Part shown: one piece after another, positions 25,668 through 33,268 of the stretch
How positions within the stretch are numbered: the stretch's first letter is position 1
Layout: every line of letters begins with the position of its first letter
Assembly (NCBI GenBank): GCA_023423065.1
Contig: JAFAGC010000028.1
Location: 1-64,000 of the forward strand
Direction of reading: 5' to 3'
DNA length: 64,000 bases
From: Pseudomonadota bacterium
Lineage (GTDB): Bacteria; Pseudomonadota; Gammaproteobacteria; Steroidobacterales; Steroidobacteraceae
The notes under the pieces: model-generated
Seen by the model: the letters and a program-made list of their open reading frames with translations, nothing else
Told to the model about the DNA's origin: nothing
Databases searched by the model: none
Position numbers and translations under genes: made by a program

Positions 25668-26705
25668 TCACTCCCGAGCGGATATTGAGCGTAGGTTAAG
25701 TGATCCGTCGCCCAGGGTTCGACGAGTCGCGCCGCCTGGCTCAACTCCGGCGTGCTGCCGCAGGAAGGCGTTGACGCGCTCCCTGACTTCATCGTGATGT
25801 CCGAGCAGGATGTGTCCGCCCGTCGCGAGCGGCATGAATTCCGCCCCTGAAATATGCCGCGCGGTGTACTCGCCGATGGGAAACGGGTTGATGCCATCGT
25901 CTTCGGCGTGAATGACGAGGGTCGGCGCCGTGATCTTGTCCATGGCGTAGGTCGCGTCCGGATCGATCGCCGCGCCTTCGTTCGCTAAACCTGCAACCCG
26001 CCGGGTGACGGGCTGGAACGTATCGAGTATATCGGCGACGAACGCTTGCTCGTCGGGCGTCAGTGCGGCGCGCATTCCCGGCTTCACGTCGAAGAGCGAG
26101 TCGAGGCTCTCCGGCGCAACCTTCTGGATCGCCCAGAACGGAAAATTGGAACCGAAGAGAGATTGATACACCCAGGCGGGCATCGGCAGTTCCTGATCGG
26201 CGGCGGTCAGCGGCGTATAGGGTGCCGACGACAGGAGGACCAGCGCCGAGGTCCGCTCCGGATAATGTGCCGCGAACTGGAGAGCGGGAGGCACGCCACC
26301 GGACATCGCGACAATGGCAATCGTATCGATGCCGAGCGCATCGAGGAGGTCGGCAAAGGCGTCGGCCTGGGCCGCCGTCGAAGGATCGTCCGGAAGAGTC
26401 GAACCGAGGTAGCCGAAGCGCGACGGAGAAATCCAGCGGAAGCCATCGCCGCCGAACGCGCGGGCCGGCAGGACACCCTGATCGTAGCCGCCACCGGCGC
26501 CATGCAGCGTCATCACCGGCGGTCCGTCGCCCCACATTGTGTACTCGATCTGCCCGTGCCTCGTTTTGGCGATCGCGCCGCCGGCGGCGATGCGCTCGGC
26601 AATCGCCTGCATCTCCATGAAGTAGGCGCCATAGATAGCGACGGCGGTAATCGCGATAGTGCCGAGAACAAACAGAACGATTCGTGGCCATCTGCGGCGT
26701 TGCAT
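25668..26705 (-). CDS. Membrane-anchored alpha/beta hydrolase
   Basis: The 345-residue protein has an N-terminal anchor (IVLFVLGTIAITAVAIYG) and then the hydrolase fold: LHGAGGGYDQG oxyanion strand, nucleophile Ser in VAMSGGVPPA, acid Asp in VIHAEDDGI and catalytic His in TGGHILLG. It resembles esterase/peroxidase-like hydrolases such as the MhpC group. The substrate is unknown. It is the first gene of a two-gene operon with the nitroreductase-like gene. Confidence 0.88.
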   Translation of the reverse strand: MQRRRWPRIVLFVLGTIAITAVAIYGAYFMEMQAIAERIAAGGAIAKTRHGQIEYTMWGDGPPVMTLHGAGGGYDQGVLPARAFGGDGFRWISPSRFGYLGSTLPDDPSTAAQADAFADLLDALGIDTIAIVAMSGGVPPALQFAAHYPERTSALVLLSSAPYTPLTAADQELPMPAWVYQSLFGSNFPFWAIQKVAPESLDSLFDVKPGMRAALTPDEQAFVADILDTFQPVTRRVAGLANEGAAIDPDATYAMDKITAPTLVIHAEDDGINPFPIGEYTARHISGAEFMPLATGGHILLGHHDEVRERVNAFLRQHAGVEPGGATRRTLGDGSLNLRSISARE

Positions 26706-26842
26706 GACAGAAATCCCGTCCGGGGAACGTCGGCCAGACTATGCAGTCATGATCAGGTCCGCTGGGAAGACTCGTGCAAAAGTGGTCACCGTGAAACTGT
26801 CTGTCAAGTTGGCAGGGTCATAACTACTGGCATCGGCTCGCT

Positions 26843-27180
26843 GTGGCGCCCCAACTGCAGACGATGAAGCCGCATCCGGAGTGGAAGCCGTTTCTCATCA
26901 CGCCACCGGTGCCGGATCATCCGTCGACGCACATTGTGCTTGGATGGGCGGCTGCAGAGCTGTTGATCGATGTGCTGGGGGGCAAGGTGCGGTACAGCGC
27001 GGACAGCCTGACGCTGCCCGGGGTCACGCGGAAGTACAAGGGGTTTGCGGGCGCGGCTGACGAGATGGAATGTCGCGGATTTATGCGGGCATTCACTTTG
27101 TGCATGCGGTGAATGAGGGAAAAAAGCAGGGACGTAGCATCGGGCGCGTCGTTGCGAAGGCGCTTCTGGCAGTTCGCTGA
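26843..27180 (+). pseudogene. Remnant of a vanadium haloperoxidase/PAP2 protein
   Basis: Read in frame from 26843, the sequence gives HPEWKPFLITPPVPDHPSTH, ADSLTLPGVTRKY and GFAGAADEME. The reading then continues in the next frame from about 27072 as SRIYAGIHFVHAVNEGKKQG and ends at TGA 27178-27180. Together these are the C-terminal part of a vanadium-dependent haloperoxidase-like PAP2 protein with one frameshift. An out-of-frame LWRP just upstream suggests a second lesion, and the N-terminal two thirds are absent. It marks the left edge of the AT-rich island. Confidence 0.75.
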
Positions 27181-27192
27181 TTCAACACTCGG

Positions 27193-27225
27193 TGGCATGC
27201 GGCCGGTTTTGGCTGCCGCATGCCA
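27193..27225. repeat. Perfect inverted repeat at island left edge
   Basis: TGGCATGCGGC (27193-27203) and GCCGCATGCCA (27215-27225) form an 11-base perfect stem with an 11-base loop, 13 bases after the haloperoxidase remnant ends. No U-tract follows on either strand, so it need not be a terminator. It may have ended the ancestral gene or mark the island junction. Confidence 0.6.
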
Positions 27226-27231
27226 TCACTA

Positions 27232-27258
27232 AACAAAAAACGAGGGCGGCGATCGCCC
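27232..27258 (-). terminator. Intrinsic terminator of the island operon
   Basis: On the minus strand a GGGCG/CGCCC stem (27254-27258 with 27244-27248) with a 5-base loop is followed by TCGTTTTTTGTTT. It lies about 55 bases beyond the stop of the DUF4435 gene and would end the leftward PARIS-like transcript. Confidence 0.65.
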
Positions 27259-27313
27259 AACTTGGCAGATCGGCACTGGCAAAGGGATTTTAGGAAGCAG
27301 CATCGATCAAAAG

Positions 27314-28174
27314 CTAAGTTTTTCCAACCGCACGAACGAGAAAATCGGAGAGCGCTTGCTCCTTATTGCGATCTATATGCATCGCAAGGCGCGATCTCAG
27401 TGAAACCGCAGAGTCTCTGCATTTGTATTCCTTGCTCAGCAGAAGTGAAAGCAAAGGCAATAAATAGGACTTTCCAGAAATTGCTCTAAGTGGGGCGCTC
27501 AAACTTCGTGCATTCCCGGCGGTCGTCCGCCACGTCGCTCGGTATGTACTGTGCCCCGCAAGAGCAACGATAGCTCGACGAACCTCGCGAATTCGGCGCC
27601 GAATTAACGTGCGCGACAACGAACGAGCGTCAGTTGCTGAGGCGCAGAGGCGAACAACGGCATACTTCACAGTCTCAATAGATAGATTGAGCCTTGCTAC
27701 AACCGCATACACAACAAAAAGAGGAAGGAGCAGCTTGGTGACTTCCACCGCTAGTGCGTCGAACTTTAGCTCGGCCGTGACTTCTTGTTTGCTCCTCGAG
27801 CCCGCACTTTCCGCCGCGATTTCCCCGACCGCAGACTCACTCATGAGCAGGTTCTCCACTGAGTATGCATCAAGCCGATGCAATCGTGGACTCGGCGGAA
27901 CTCCGCCGCCAGTTAGCAAATCGAGATCTCCATCAATTAGATAGGCTGAAGGCTTCGCCCCGACAAACGGATTTCTGAGGCACGCTTCGACAACTGCAGC
28001 ACGGCCACCAAGTCCAAAAACGTGCTCAACCTTGCCTGCTCCGCCAAGGAGTATGTTTACTATCCGCACATACATGAACTGCAGAGATGGATCTTCTACG
28101 AAGACCAAGATGTCATTGTACTTGCGAAGCAACAGGGCGCGTGCGTACTGCGCCTTTGGTGAGTAGTCAATCAT
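27314..28174 (-). CDS. ariB: DUF4435/Toprim-like effector, PARIS AriB-like
   Basis: The product is 286 residues from ATG 28174 (a TTG one codon earlier is possible). The N-terminal Toprim-like core is visible: DILVFVEDP with E27, then YLIDGDLDLL with D81, D83, D85, and LDAYSVENLL with E107-N108, which is the usual DUF4435 hallmark. The C-terminal half is basic and helical. Its start overlaps the ATPase stop (TGATG), so the two are made together. In PARIS, AriB is held by the AriA ATPase and, on release by a phage trigger, cleaves host tRNA. Size, order and the position of the N-terminal Glu all match. Base composition is clearly less GC-rich than the flanks. Confidence 0.8.
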   Translation of the reverse strand: MIDYSPKAQYARALLLRKYNDILVFVEDPSLQFMYVRIVNILLGGAGKVEHVFGLGGRAAVVEACLRNPFVGAKPSAYLIDGDLDLLTGGGVPPSPRLHRLDAYSVENLLMSESAVGEIAAESAGSRSKQEVTAELKFDALAVEVTKLLLPLFVVYAVVARLNLSIETVKYAVVRLCASATDARSLSRTLIRRRIREVRRAIVALAGHSTYRATWRTTAGNARSLSAPLRAISGKSYLLPLLSLLLSKEYKCRDSAVSLRSRLAMHIDRNKEQALSDFLVRAVGKT

Positions 28175-29520
28175 CAACTATTACCACCAACGTCAACACA
28201 TCTGTCAGTTCTGTCGAGAATTATCGACGGCGAGTGAGTGGCCAGTATTAGCTGCAAACCATCTCCGGCTGTCTGCATTGCACGAACGAACATCTCCTGC
28301 CATCGCACGTGTAGTGACAATTCTGGCTCGTCGATAATAAGAATATTTGCGGCCTTGGCCCTCTCGTTGAATGCAAGATGCGTCAGAATTACGAATAGTT
28401 GGCGCTCTCCTGACGACAATCCGGATAGCCCAGCAAGCTCTTTGCTACCAACGAATACTTTCAGGCGACCTCGCGCAGTAAAATCAAATCGCTTCCCACT
28501 GTCGCTCATGAAGCTATTAATGGCTTCGAGATATCTCTGCATCGACGCCTTTGTTTTCGCAAGATTGTCGTTGTATCTCTCAACTAATCTGACAATTCGG
28601 TTGATCTGGCGTATTTGAGGCTGCGCTGCGTACCACTTTGTAAACAGGGTGACGCCATCAGGACTTTTCAGCAGCTGTTCGTGGTCTTGACCTGCAATAC
28701 GATGAAACAGGTCAATGATCTGTGTGAAGAAGCGTTTGACAGTTTCATCGAGACTTTGAGACGGGATGCCGAGCTCTTGCAAACTTGTAAGTACTACTTC
28801 CTGTTGGCTTCTCAGCTGGGCTTCGTCAACATTTCGAAAGTCCGAGAAGTTGACTTCGCCTTCCTCAGGAAGTGGAGCAAATGCAGTCAGGATCAGCCCA
28901 GTTCGAAGCCGATCAACTAATCGGCTTTGGTTCGATTGAATCCTCCTGAACTCTTCGTCGGCAAGCTCCAAGGCAACAGAAAGGCCTGGCCCCAGGGCTT
29001 CACTTAGATGTGCGCCAAGCAGCCGACTTCGCTGCTCGTATCTTAAGTACCTCCGACGGATTGGCCCTTGCGCGCGACGCTCAAGATCGAGATACATGGG
29101 CGTTGGAAGGGACTCAAGAAACTCCAGGACCGGATGCTTGGACTGCGATGTATGCACTTCTCGATAAAAGTCCGACTCTCTTTCAAGGAAATGCGGTTCC
29201 CGTTCGAATTCAGCGCGCTTGAATATCGGAATTCTTAGTACCTCGGGTATCGAACTAATTCCGACCAGAAACTCATCTTCATTTCTCCACGCTGAAACTT
29301 GAAAACGTAAATCTTCGTTTTCGATTTCCACCGACATGCGAGTGAACAGCGTGTTCGCGAGTTCAGAGAATGATGGCGATAGGAGCGCCACCAATCCTCT
29401 AACAACGGTTGTCTTTCCTGATCCGTTGATTCCTGTGAGGAATGTCAAATCTGGATAGAAGTCAATGCTGAGATTCAGATAACCGTGCCCGTTAACAATC
29501 TCAAACTTGTGAATACGCAT
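28174..29520 (-). CDS. ariA: ABC-type (AAA15-like) ATPase, PARIS AriA-like
   Basis: The 448-residue protein carries an SMC/RecF-like ABC ATPase: Walker A GINGSGKT (residues 30-37), the signature region LSGLSSGERQL (about 366-376), Walker B ILIIDEPELSL (about 391-401) and a His-switch LATHSP (about 426-431). The middle is a helical insert rather than a long coiled coil. This is the layout of AriA, the multimeric sensor-scaffold of PARIS, encoded directly before and overlapping AriB. The start has a weak ribosome site. A 12-base palindrome GTGCTGCAGCAC at 29570-29581 lies in its upstream region. Confidence 0.8.
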   Translation of the reverse strand: MRIHKFEIVNGHGYLNLSIDFYPDLTFLTGINGSGKTTVVRGLVALLSPSFSELANTLFTRMSVEIENEDLRFQVSAWRNEDEFLVGISSIPEVLRIPIFKRAEFEREPHFLERESDFYREVHTSQSKHPVLEFLESLPTPMYLDLERRAQGPIRRRYLRYEQRSRLLGAHLSEALGPGLSVALELADEEFRRIQSNQSRLVDRLRTGLILTAFAPLPEEGEVNFSDFRNVDEAQLRSQQEVVLTSLQELGIPSQSLDETVKRFFTQIIDLFHRIAGQDHEQLLKSPDGVTLFTKWYAAQPQIRQINRIVRLVERYNDNLAKTKASMQRYLEAINSFMSDSGKRFDFTARGRLKVFVGSKELAGLSGLSSGERQLFVILTHLAFNERAKAANILIIDEPELSLHVRWQEMFVRAMQTAGDGLQLILATHSPSIILDRTDRCVDVGGNS

Positions 29521-29617
29521 CGCTTTTTGTGTCCAGGTGGCTAGGGCACTAAGCCAACATTGTGCTCAAGTGCTGCAGCACGTCTAGTTGGATCGCGTTC
29601 AATAACATATGGACGTC

Positions 29618-30016
29618 TCAACCGATGCCAAAAAGTACGCGAAGGAGGAAGCTCGACAGGAAGTAGTACGCCGCGATGACGGCCGCAAACTTAAGCCAAA
29701 AGATGAAGTTCCCGGGCCAGTTGATCCACGAAGGCGCATCGAGTGGTGCTTCTTCTCCGACTCCCTTCCTTTCGTGAAATCTACAGAATGTCACCCACAT
29801 GAGGTAACCGACTAGATAGTGGACGAGATCGAGAGCTAGGTGCGCGACGATAAGCAGACTTGGGAGCAACAGTTCCCTTGGTAGAGCGTGACCGCTGCTG
29901 TCCTGCACAGCGAACACCCATATAACTGCAATACCAGAAAGTGAGAGAGTCCGAGCAACTTCACTCGCTTTGCCGCTATATGCGTCAACCGCCTCGCGGT
30001 ACTTCGCAAGATTCAC
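29618..30016 (-). CDS. Small polytopic membrane protein in defence island
   Basis: The 132-residue product (GTG start) has about three or four hydrophobic segments (TLSLSGIAVIWVFAV, LLLPSLLIVAHLALDLVHYL, LVGYLMWVTF, FIFWLKFAAVIAAYYFL). I do not recognise the family. It lies 20 bases after the 22-residue peptide gene and 97 bases before the AriA-like gene, all in one direction. Small membrane proteins in defence islands can be pore-forming effectors, but nothing in this sequence proves that. The ribosome site is weak, suggesting coupling to the peptide gene. Confidence 0.65.
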   Translation of the reverse strand: MNLAKYREAVDAYSGKASEVARTLSLSGIAVIWVFAVQDSSGHALPRELLLPSLLIVAHLALDLVHYLVGYLMWVTFCRFHERKGVGEEAPLDAPSWINWPGNFIFWLKFAAVIAAYYFLSSFLLRVLFGIG

Positions 30017-30036
30017 TTTCGGCTCGCGATTGAGCT

Positions 30037-30105
30037 CTACTTCTTCTTGCCACCGGTGCTTCTTGTCCTAGCTGCCTTTTTCGCTTTTTTCTTTGCCTTT
30101 GCCAT
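30037..30105 (-). CDS. 22-residue lysine-rich micro-peptide
   Basis: An ATG at 30105 is preceded by a very good GGGAG ribosome site six bases away. The frame MAKAKKKAKKAARTRS ends at TAG after 22 codons. Half the residues are Lys or Arg. A second gene of the same kind, MAKAKKKKTKRTPG, occurs at 61.0 kb with its own AGGAG site, which supports a real family. It would bind nucleic acid or membranes by charge. Its place immediately before the membrane-protein gene suggests a shared transcript. Confidence 0.6.
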   Translation of the reverse strand: MAKAKKKAKKAARTRSTGGKKK

Positions 30106-30544
30106 CAATTTCTCCCGTTCGTATGGTTGTAGGGGCGAATTTCTTCTTCTAGGTGGGACTACGATTGCCGTCCAAGCGCCTGTTTTAGCTCACACAATCA
30201 TGTACATACGGCAAAGACCTACCCATCATGTGAGCGCGGAATTCGACAAGGTATTGGATATTTGCACTCTTAGAACAGTCTCTATTCTGTCGCGAGTCGG
30301 CGAATTCTCTCACTTGATGACTCCCTACCAGCCGTAAGGGGCGTTTGAAGTTAAGCCCAGATACTCGCCATCGCTCCACTCAATGATTTAGCTACACCTT
30401 ACTTCCATACTTGCCACCATTGATAGGACCTGAACATTCGTAGATTTCGGGCTTTTACCCTTCCATGTTGATTAACTATTGGCGCTGGAACGGGCAGTGC
30501 CACGCACCTGTATTTAGATGGCTCGCCGACGCCCGAAATTCATC
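30106..30544. other. Gene-poor AT-rich stretch within the island
   Basis: Between the peptide gene and the nuclease gene I see no supportable reading frame on either strand; the plus-strand frame reaching to 30337 is an antisense shadow. It presumably holds the promoter of the leftward peptide/membrane-protein genes and the terminator of the nuclease gene. I could not recognise a structured RNA. Confidence 0.5.
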
Positions 30545-32038
30545 TTAAGTTGTATGTCGCGCCTCGCGCGCGCGCTTCGCATCAGCTACTTCACGCATGC
30601 CGTCTGCAAATATCTGATCAGCATTTGCCTGAACAAGCGTTCGGCCAATCGCGGATTCAAACGATTCACTCGTTTGCACAAGCACTCCTAGACGCTCAGC
30701 TTGCTCTAGATCGGCTGCCACCTCGTCGCGCGTTTTAGTAGTGACTATCATTGGCAGTACATTGACGTGTCGATTCCCGCTGGCCTCTAACTTCCTACGT
30801 ATAGCCGCCACGCGGTCTATCAGATTGGAGAGCTTGTGTTCGGCTTTGAGAGTTCCGGTGGTGCATTCGACCACCAAAATATGGCCAGATGGCGTGGTAC
30901 ACACAATGTCCGGCGCTTCTCTCGTGCGCTTCGTTAATCCCAGTTGCACAACCGAGAATCCGAGCATCCAGAGAATCCAAGCCATTGCCGCTTCGAAGTC
31001 GCTTGAGTCACGCTGCGTATTTCTCGATTTCGCAATGTACTCACGCAATACCTGCAGTCCCGGGTCGAAGGCTTCGTAGGCAGCCCGTTTTGGATTCTGA
31101 AATGAAGATGGATCAGCGAGCCAATACTGATGCTGGGCTATCCCTTCATAACATGCATAGCAATGCAGAACGCCGCCCACCGGAATTGCCACTTCAGCTG
31201 TTCCATACTGAAAGTCTGATCCAATCCTCCAGTTCATTTGTCGGCCTGCGATACTGGATCGAGCAGTAGCTTTTCCTACGGCAAACAGCCTATAGCCTAT
31301 CGATGCCTTCTGCGTTGCAAGGCCTTTTGCCAGAATTATTCTAGGCTTCGCCATGTCGCCGGCGACTTCCGAGGTAACGTCAATAGCTGCGACTTGGAAG
31401 GCTACTACCTCCAGGACGGCATTGTGGCCTACTTGAGTACCGAGGCCGTGCGTGCTTAGCAAATCGCTCAAACCATCGTATGGCGTTTTCGATGCCTTAA
31501 GGCCCCAGTCGATTGATAGGGTGTCGATATATCGATTTTTCCCGGTGATAGTTAGAGCGGCAGTTCGGTTGCCTGCTCGAAGGCCTTCGTCCTGAAGTGG
31601 AGTGAAGTGGCAACTGTAGGTACCGTTATCCCCAGGCTTGAATTGAAACTTGCCGGCTGGCAGCGAGACTCGGCCAGTCAAGAACTCTGACAGAAGCTGC
31701 TCGATCGATCGATTAAGGTCCGAAATCAAGAATGAGCCGGCGCGAACTTGCTTCGATGAAAAGGTAGAGCCGCGATCCTTAGCCGAACCGGTGTTTAGTA
31801 GGATACGAGCCTTCACCAGTTCCCACTCGTTACCCGATCGCACACAGAAATAGCTCAGGGTTGAGCTTTTTGCATATGCGGAAATAACTGGCTTTATCGC
31901 GGCACAGAACTCGAGCACACGATCGCGTTCATGCTTGCTCAGGCGCATATCTGTTGACACTAGGTCAAAGACTTCTTTTCTCGCGTAGGCCAAGGAACGC
32001 GTCTTCGTTCTCGCCAACTTGCCTTTTGAAGTTCTCAC
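30545..32038 (-). CDS. PD-(D/E)XK-like nuclease candidate with large N-terminal domain
   Basis: The 497-residue product starts at GTG 32038 after a strong AGGAGGAG site. The C-terminal 150 residues fit a restriction-endonuclease-like fold: a helix Glu (E349 in DFEAAMAWILWMLGF), D377 in APDIVCTTPSG, E391 in LVVECTTG, and a basic helix TLKAEHKLSNLIDRV. The usual ExK is ExT here, so the catalytic Lys may have moved to the next helix. The N-terminal 340 residues have no motif I recognise; a His/Cys cluster CYACYEGIAQHQYW occurs near residue 300. It is AT-richer than the chromosome and lies beside the PARIS-like pair. Confidence 0.7.
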   Translation of the reverse strand: MRTSKGKLARTKTRSLAYARKEVFDLVSTDMRLSKHERDRVLEFCAAIKPVISAYAKSSTLSYFCVRSGNEWELVKARILLNTGSAKDRGSTFSSKQVRAGSFLISDLNRSIEQLLSEFLTGRVSLPAGKFQFKPGDNGTYSCHFTPLQDEGLRAGNRTAALTITGKNRYIDTLSIDWGLKASKTPYDGLSDLLSTHGLGTQVGHNAVLEVVAFQVAAIDVTSEVAGDMAKPRIILAKGLATQKASIGYRLFAVGKATARSSIAGRQMNWRIGSDFQYGTAEVAIPVGGVLHCYACYEGIAQHQYWLADPSSFQNPKRAAYEAFDPGLQVLREYIAKSRNTQRDSSDFEAAMAWILWMLGFSVVQLGLTKRTREAPDIVCTTPSGHILVVECTTGTLKAEHKLSNLIDRVAAIRRKLEASGNRHVNVLPMIVTTKTRDEVAADLEQAERLGVLVQTSESFESAIGRTLVQANADQIFADGMREVADAKRAREARHTT

Positions 32039-32389
32039 GATTCGCCACTCCTCCTAGTAAGCCAGAGTGAGAAGCCAAGAGATGAACAGCCCTCCAGTAA
32101 GGACTTTAGTTCTTTCGTGTCGAATATTCATGCGTAGTGCCTTTGCCAAGAGGGCTCGTCGTATACATGAGCATAGATCTGTCACTCGCGTCCGGTCAGA
32201 TTGTAAAGAACGGCACCGAGGATTTGATTCTTCACCTTGAGCTCTTTCTCAAGCTAGATTGCTCGCTATCAGCACTCTAACTAACAAAGACGCCTCGGTG
32301 CGGTGGGTCGCGCATTCACTTGAGTGTGACCAGGGCGACTGATGCATTTTAGGGTTGGGCAGTGTGCTGGCATGGGTCTGAGTCGTCTC
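32039..32389. other. Intergenic right edge of the island
   Basis: No gene is supported here. It holds the ribosome site and presumably the promoter of the nuclease gene. Composition changes from AT-rich to GC-rich near 32.3 kb, where sequence related to the OmpA-like gene begins. I found no tRNA or clear direct repeat that could serve as an attachment site. Confidence 0.5.
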
Positions 32390-32845
32390 GGCCAGGGCGC
32401 GTGGGCGAACTACGACTTTAAACCGGGCGATCGCATCCTCCTCGCCGACGACTTCTCAAAGGACGAGGTCGGCGACGACTTCCCGCGTCGCATTGAATTC
32501 TGCAGCGGTCAGATGGAGATCTTCGAATGGAACGAGGGGCGCTGGCTGCGCTCGGCGCAGGGTAAGTTCTTCATTCCGCTGCCGGAAACGCTGCCCGAGC
32601 GCTTCACGATGGAGTTCGACCTCATGGGTAACGGCGACGCGATGTTGCCCTCGTTCGAAGACAAGGAGCATGAATCCGCCGCGCGCATGGAGTTCGGCGA
32701 GTACTTCGGTCGGCTGCGCGACGGCGAAATCGATACCGAAGGGGAATTCAACACGGGCGTCAAGACAGACGGTCAGGTGGTCCACGTCGCGATCTCGGTC
32801 GAAGGCGAAGCCCGTTCCGATATGGAGAGATTCTACAGAACATAG
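32390..32845 (+). pseudogene. Truncated duplicate of the neighbouring OmpA-like gene
   Basis: From 32390 the sequence matches the middle of the OmpA-family gene at 33571 onward: GQGAWANYDFKPGDRI, RWLRSAQGKFF, MEFGEYFGRLRD and others align with roughly 85% identity and one extra codon (DD for D). The match ends near 32810 and the frame stops at 32845 after unrelated residues. The signal peptide, the start and the OmpA domain are all missing. It is a partial duplication that decayed, probably produced when the island inserted or rearranged. Confidence 0.85.
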
Positions 32846-33268
32846 TAGTGACCGTCGGCTAGGAGAATGTCAGCCAAGACTGCGTCGATCACTAACCCCA
32901 GCGGCCAGCGTCCGGGTCATTCTCGTGAGACGGGATCGCGAGCGTCTCGAGGATCTTCCCGTCAAGGTCGACTGCCTGCATCGTGCCTGGATCATCGAGG
33001 GCGAGCAGAAGAGGCCGAATGTGGTTCACACGTGCGTGATCCGCACACACGCGTATCACCTACGAGAAATCCCGAGCAAGTCGCGCTCCTTTGCGCTCGT
33101 GTTCCAGCAAAAATGTCGTCAATTGTTTGAAAAGTGTGTCCCTCGGATCTCCCCGATCCAGCTTACGAAACTGAGACATTTTTCCATTATGTCCACAGCA
33201 CCATTGATGGTGTGATTGCGCGACCAAGGCGCCGTACGAGCGCCCATTCCATTTTCCGGAGGTTTCTC
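32846..33268. other. Degenerate stretch between the two OmpA copies
   Basis: No intact gene is visible. On the minus strand a stop-free run of about 55 codons (around 33060 down to 32895, containing DDPGTMQAVDLDGKI) looks like a decayed coding fragment of unknown origin. The last 60 bases contain the promoter region and the GGAGG ribosome site of the OmpA-like gene. Confidence 0.4.

Noticed and set aside
27193..27225. Hairpin considered as a terminator of the haloperoxidase remnant
   Set aside because: An A-rich, not T-rich, run follows on the plus strand, and no U-tract follows on the minus strand, so I list it only as an inverted repeat.
30047..30337. Plus-strand 96-codon frame with a hydrophobic start, overlapping the island micro-peptide
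   Set aside because: It is the antisense of the lysine-rich peptide (AAG-rich becomes CTT/TTT, giving Leu/Phe), has no ribosome site, and the rest has no recognisable pattern.
30106..30544. Retron-like or other structured RNA in the island gap
   Set aside because: I could not find long complementary segments or a reverse transcriptase gene nearby; a covariance-model search would be needed to say more.
26800..32400. Attachment sites or an integrase for the AT-rich island
   Set aside because: No integrase, tRNA or convincing direct repeat pair was found at the edges; the boundaries rest on composition and on the two broken genes only.
32846..33268. Coding gene between the OmpA fragment and the OmpA-like gene
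   Set aside because: Frames on both strands are short or broken and lack ribosome sites; only a possible decayed fragment is visible.
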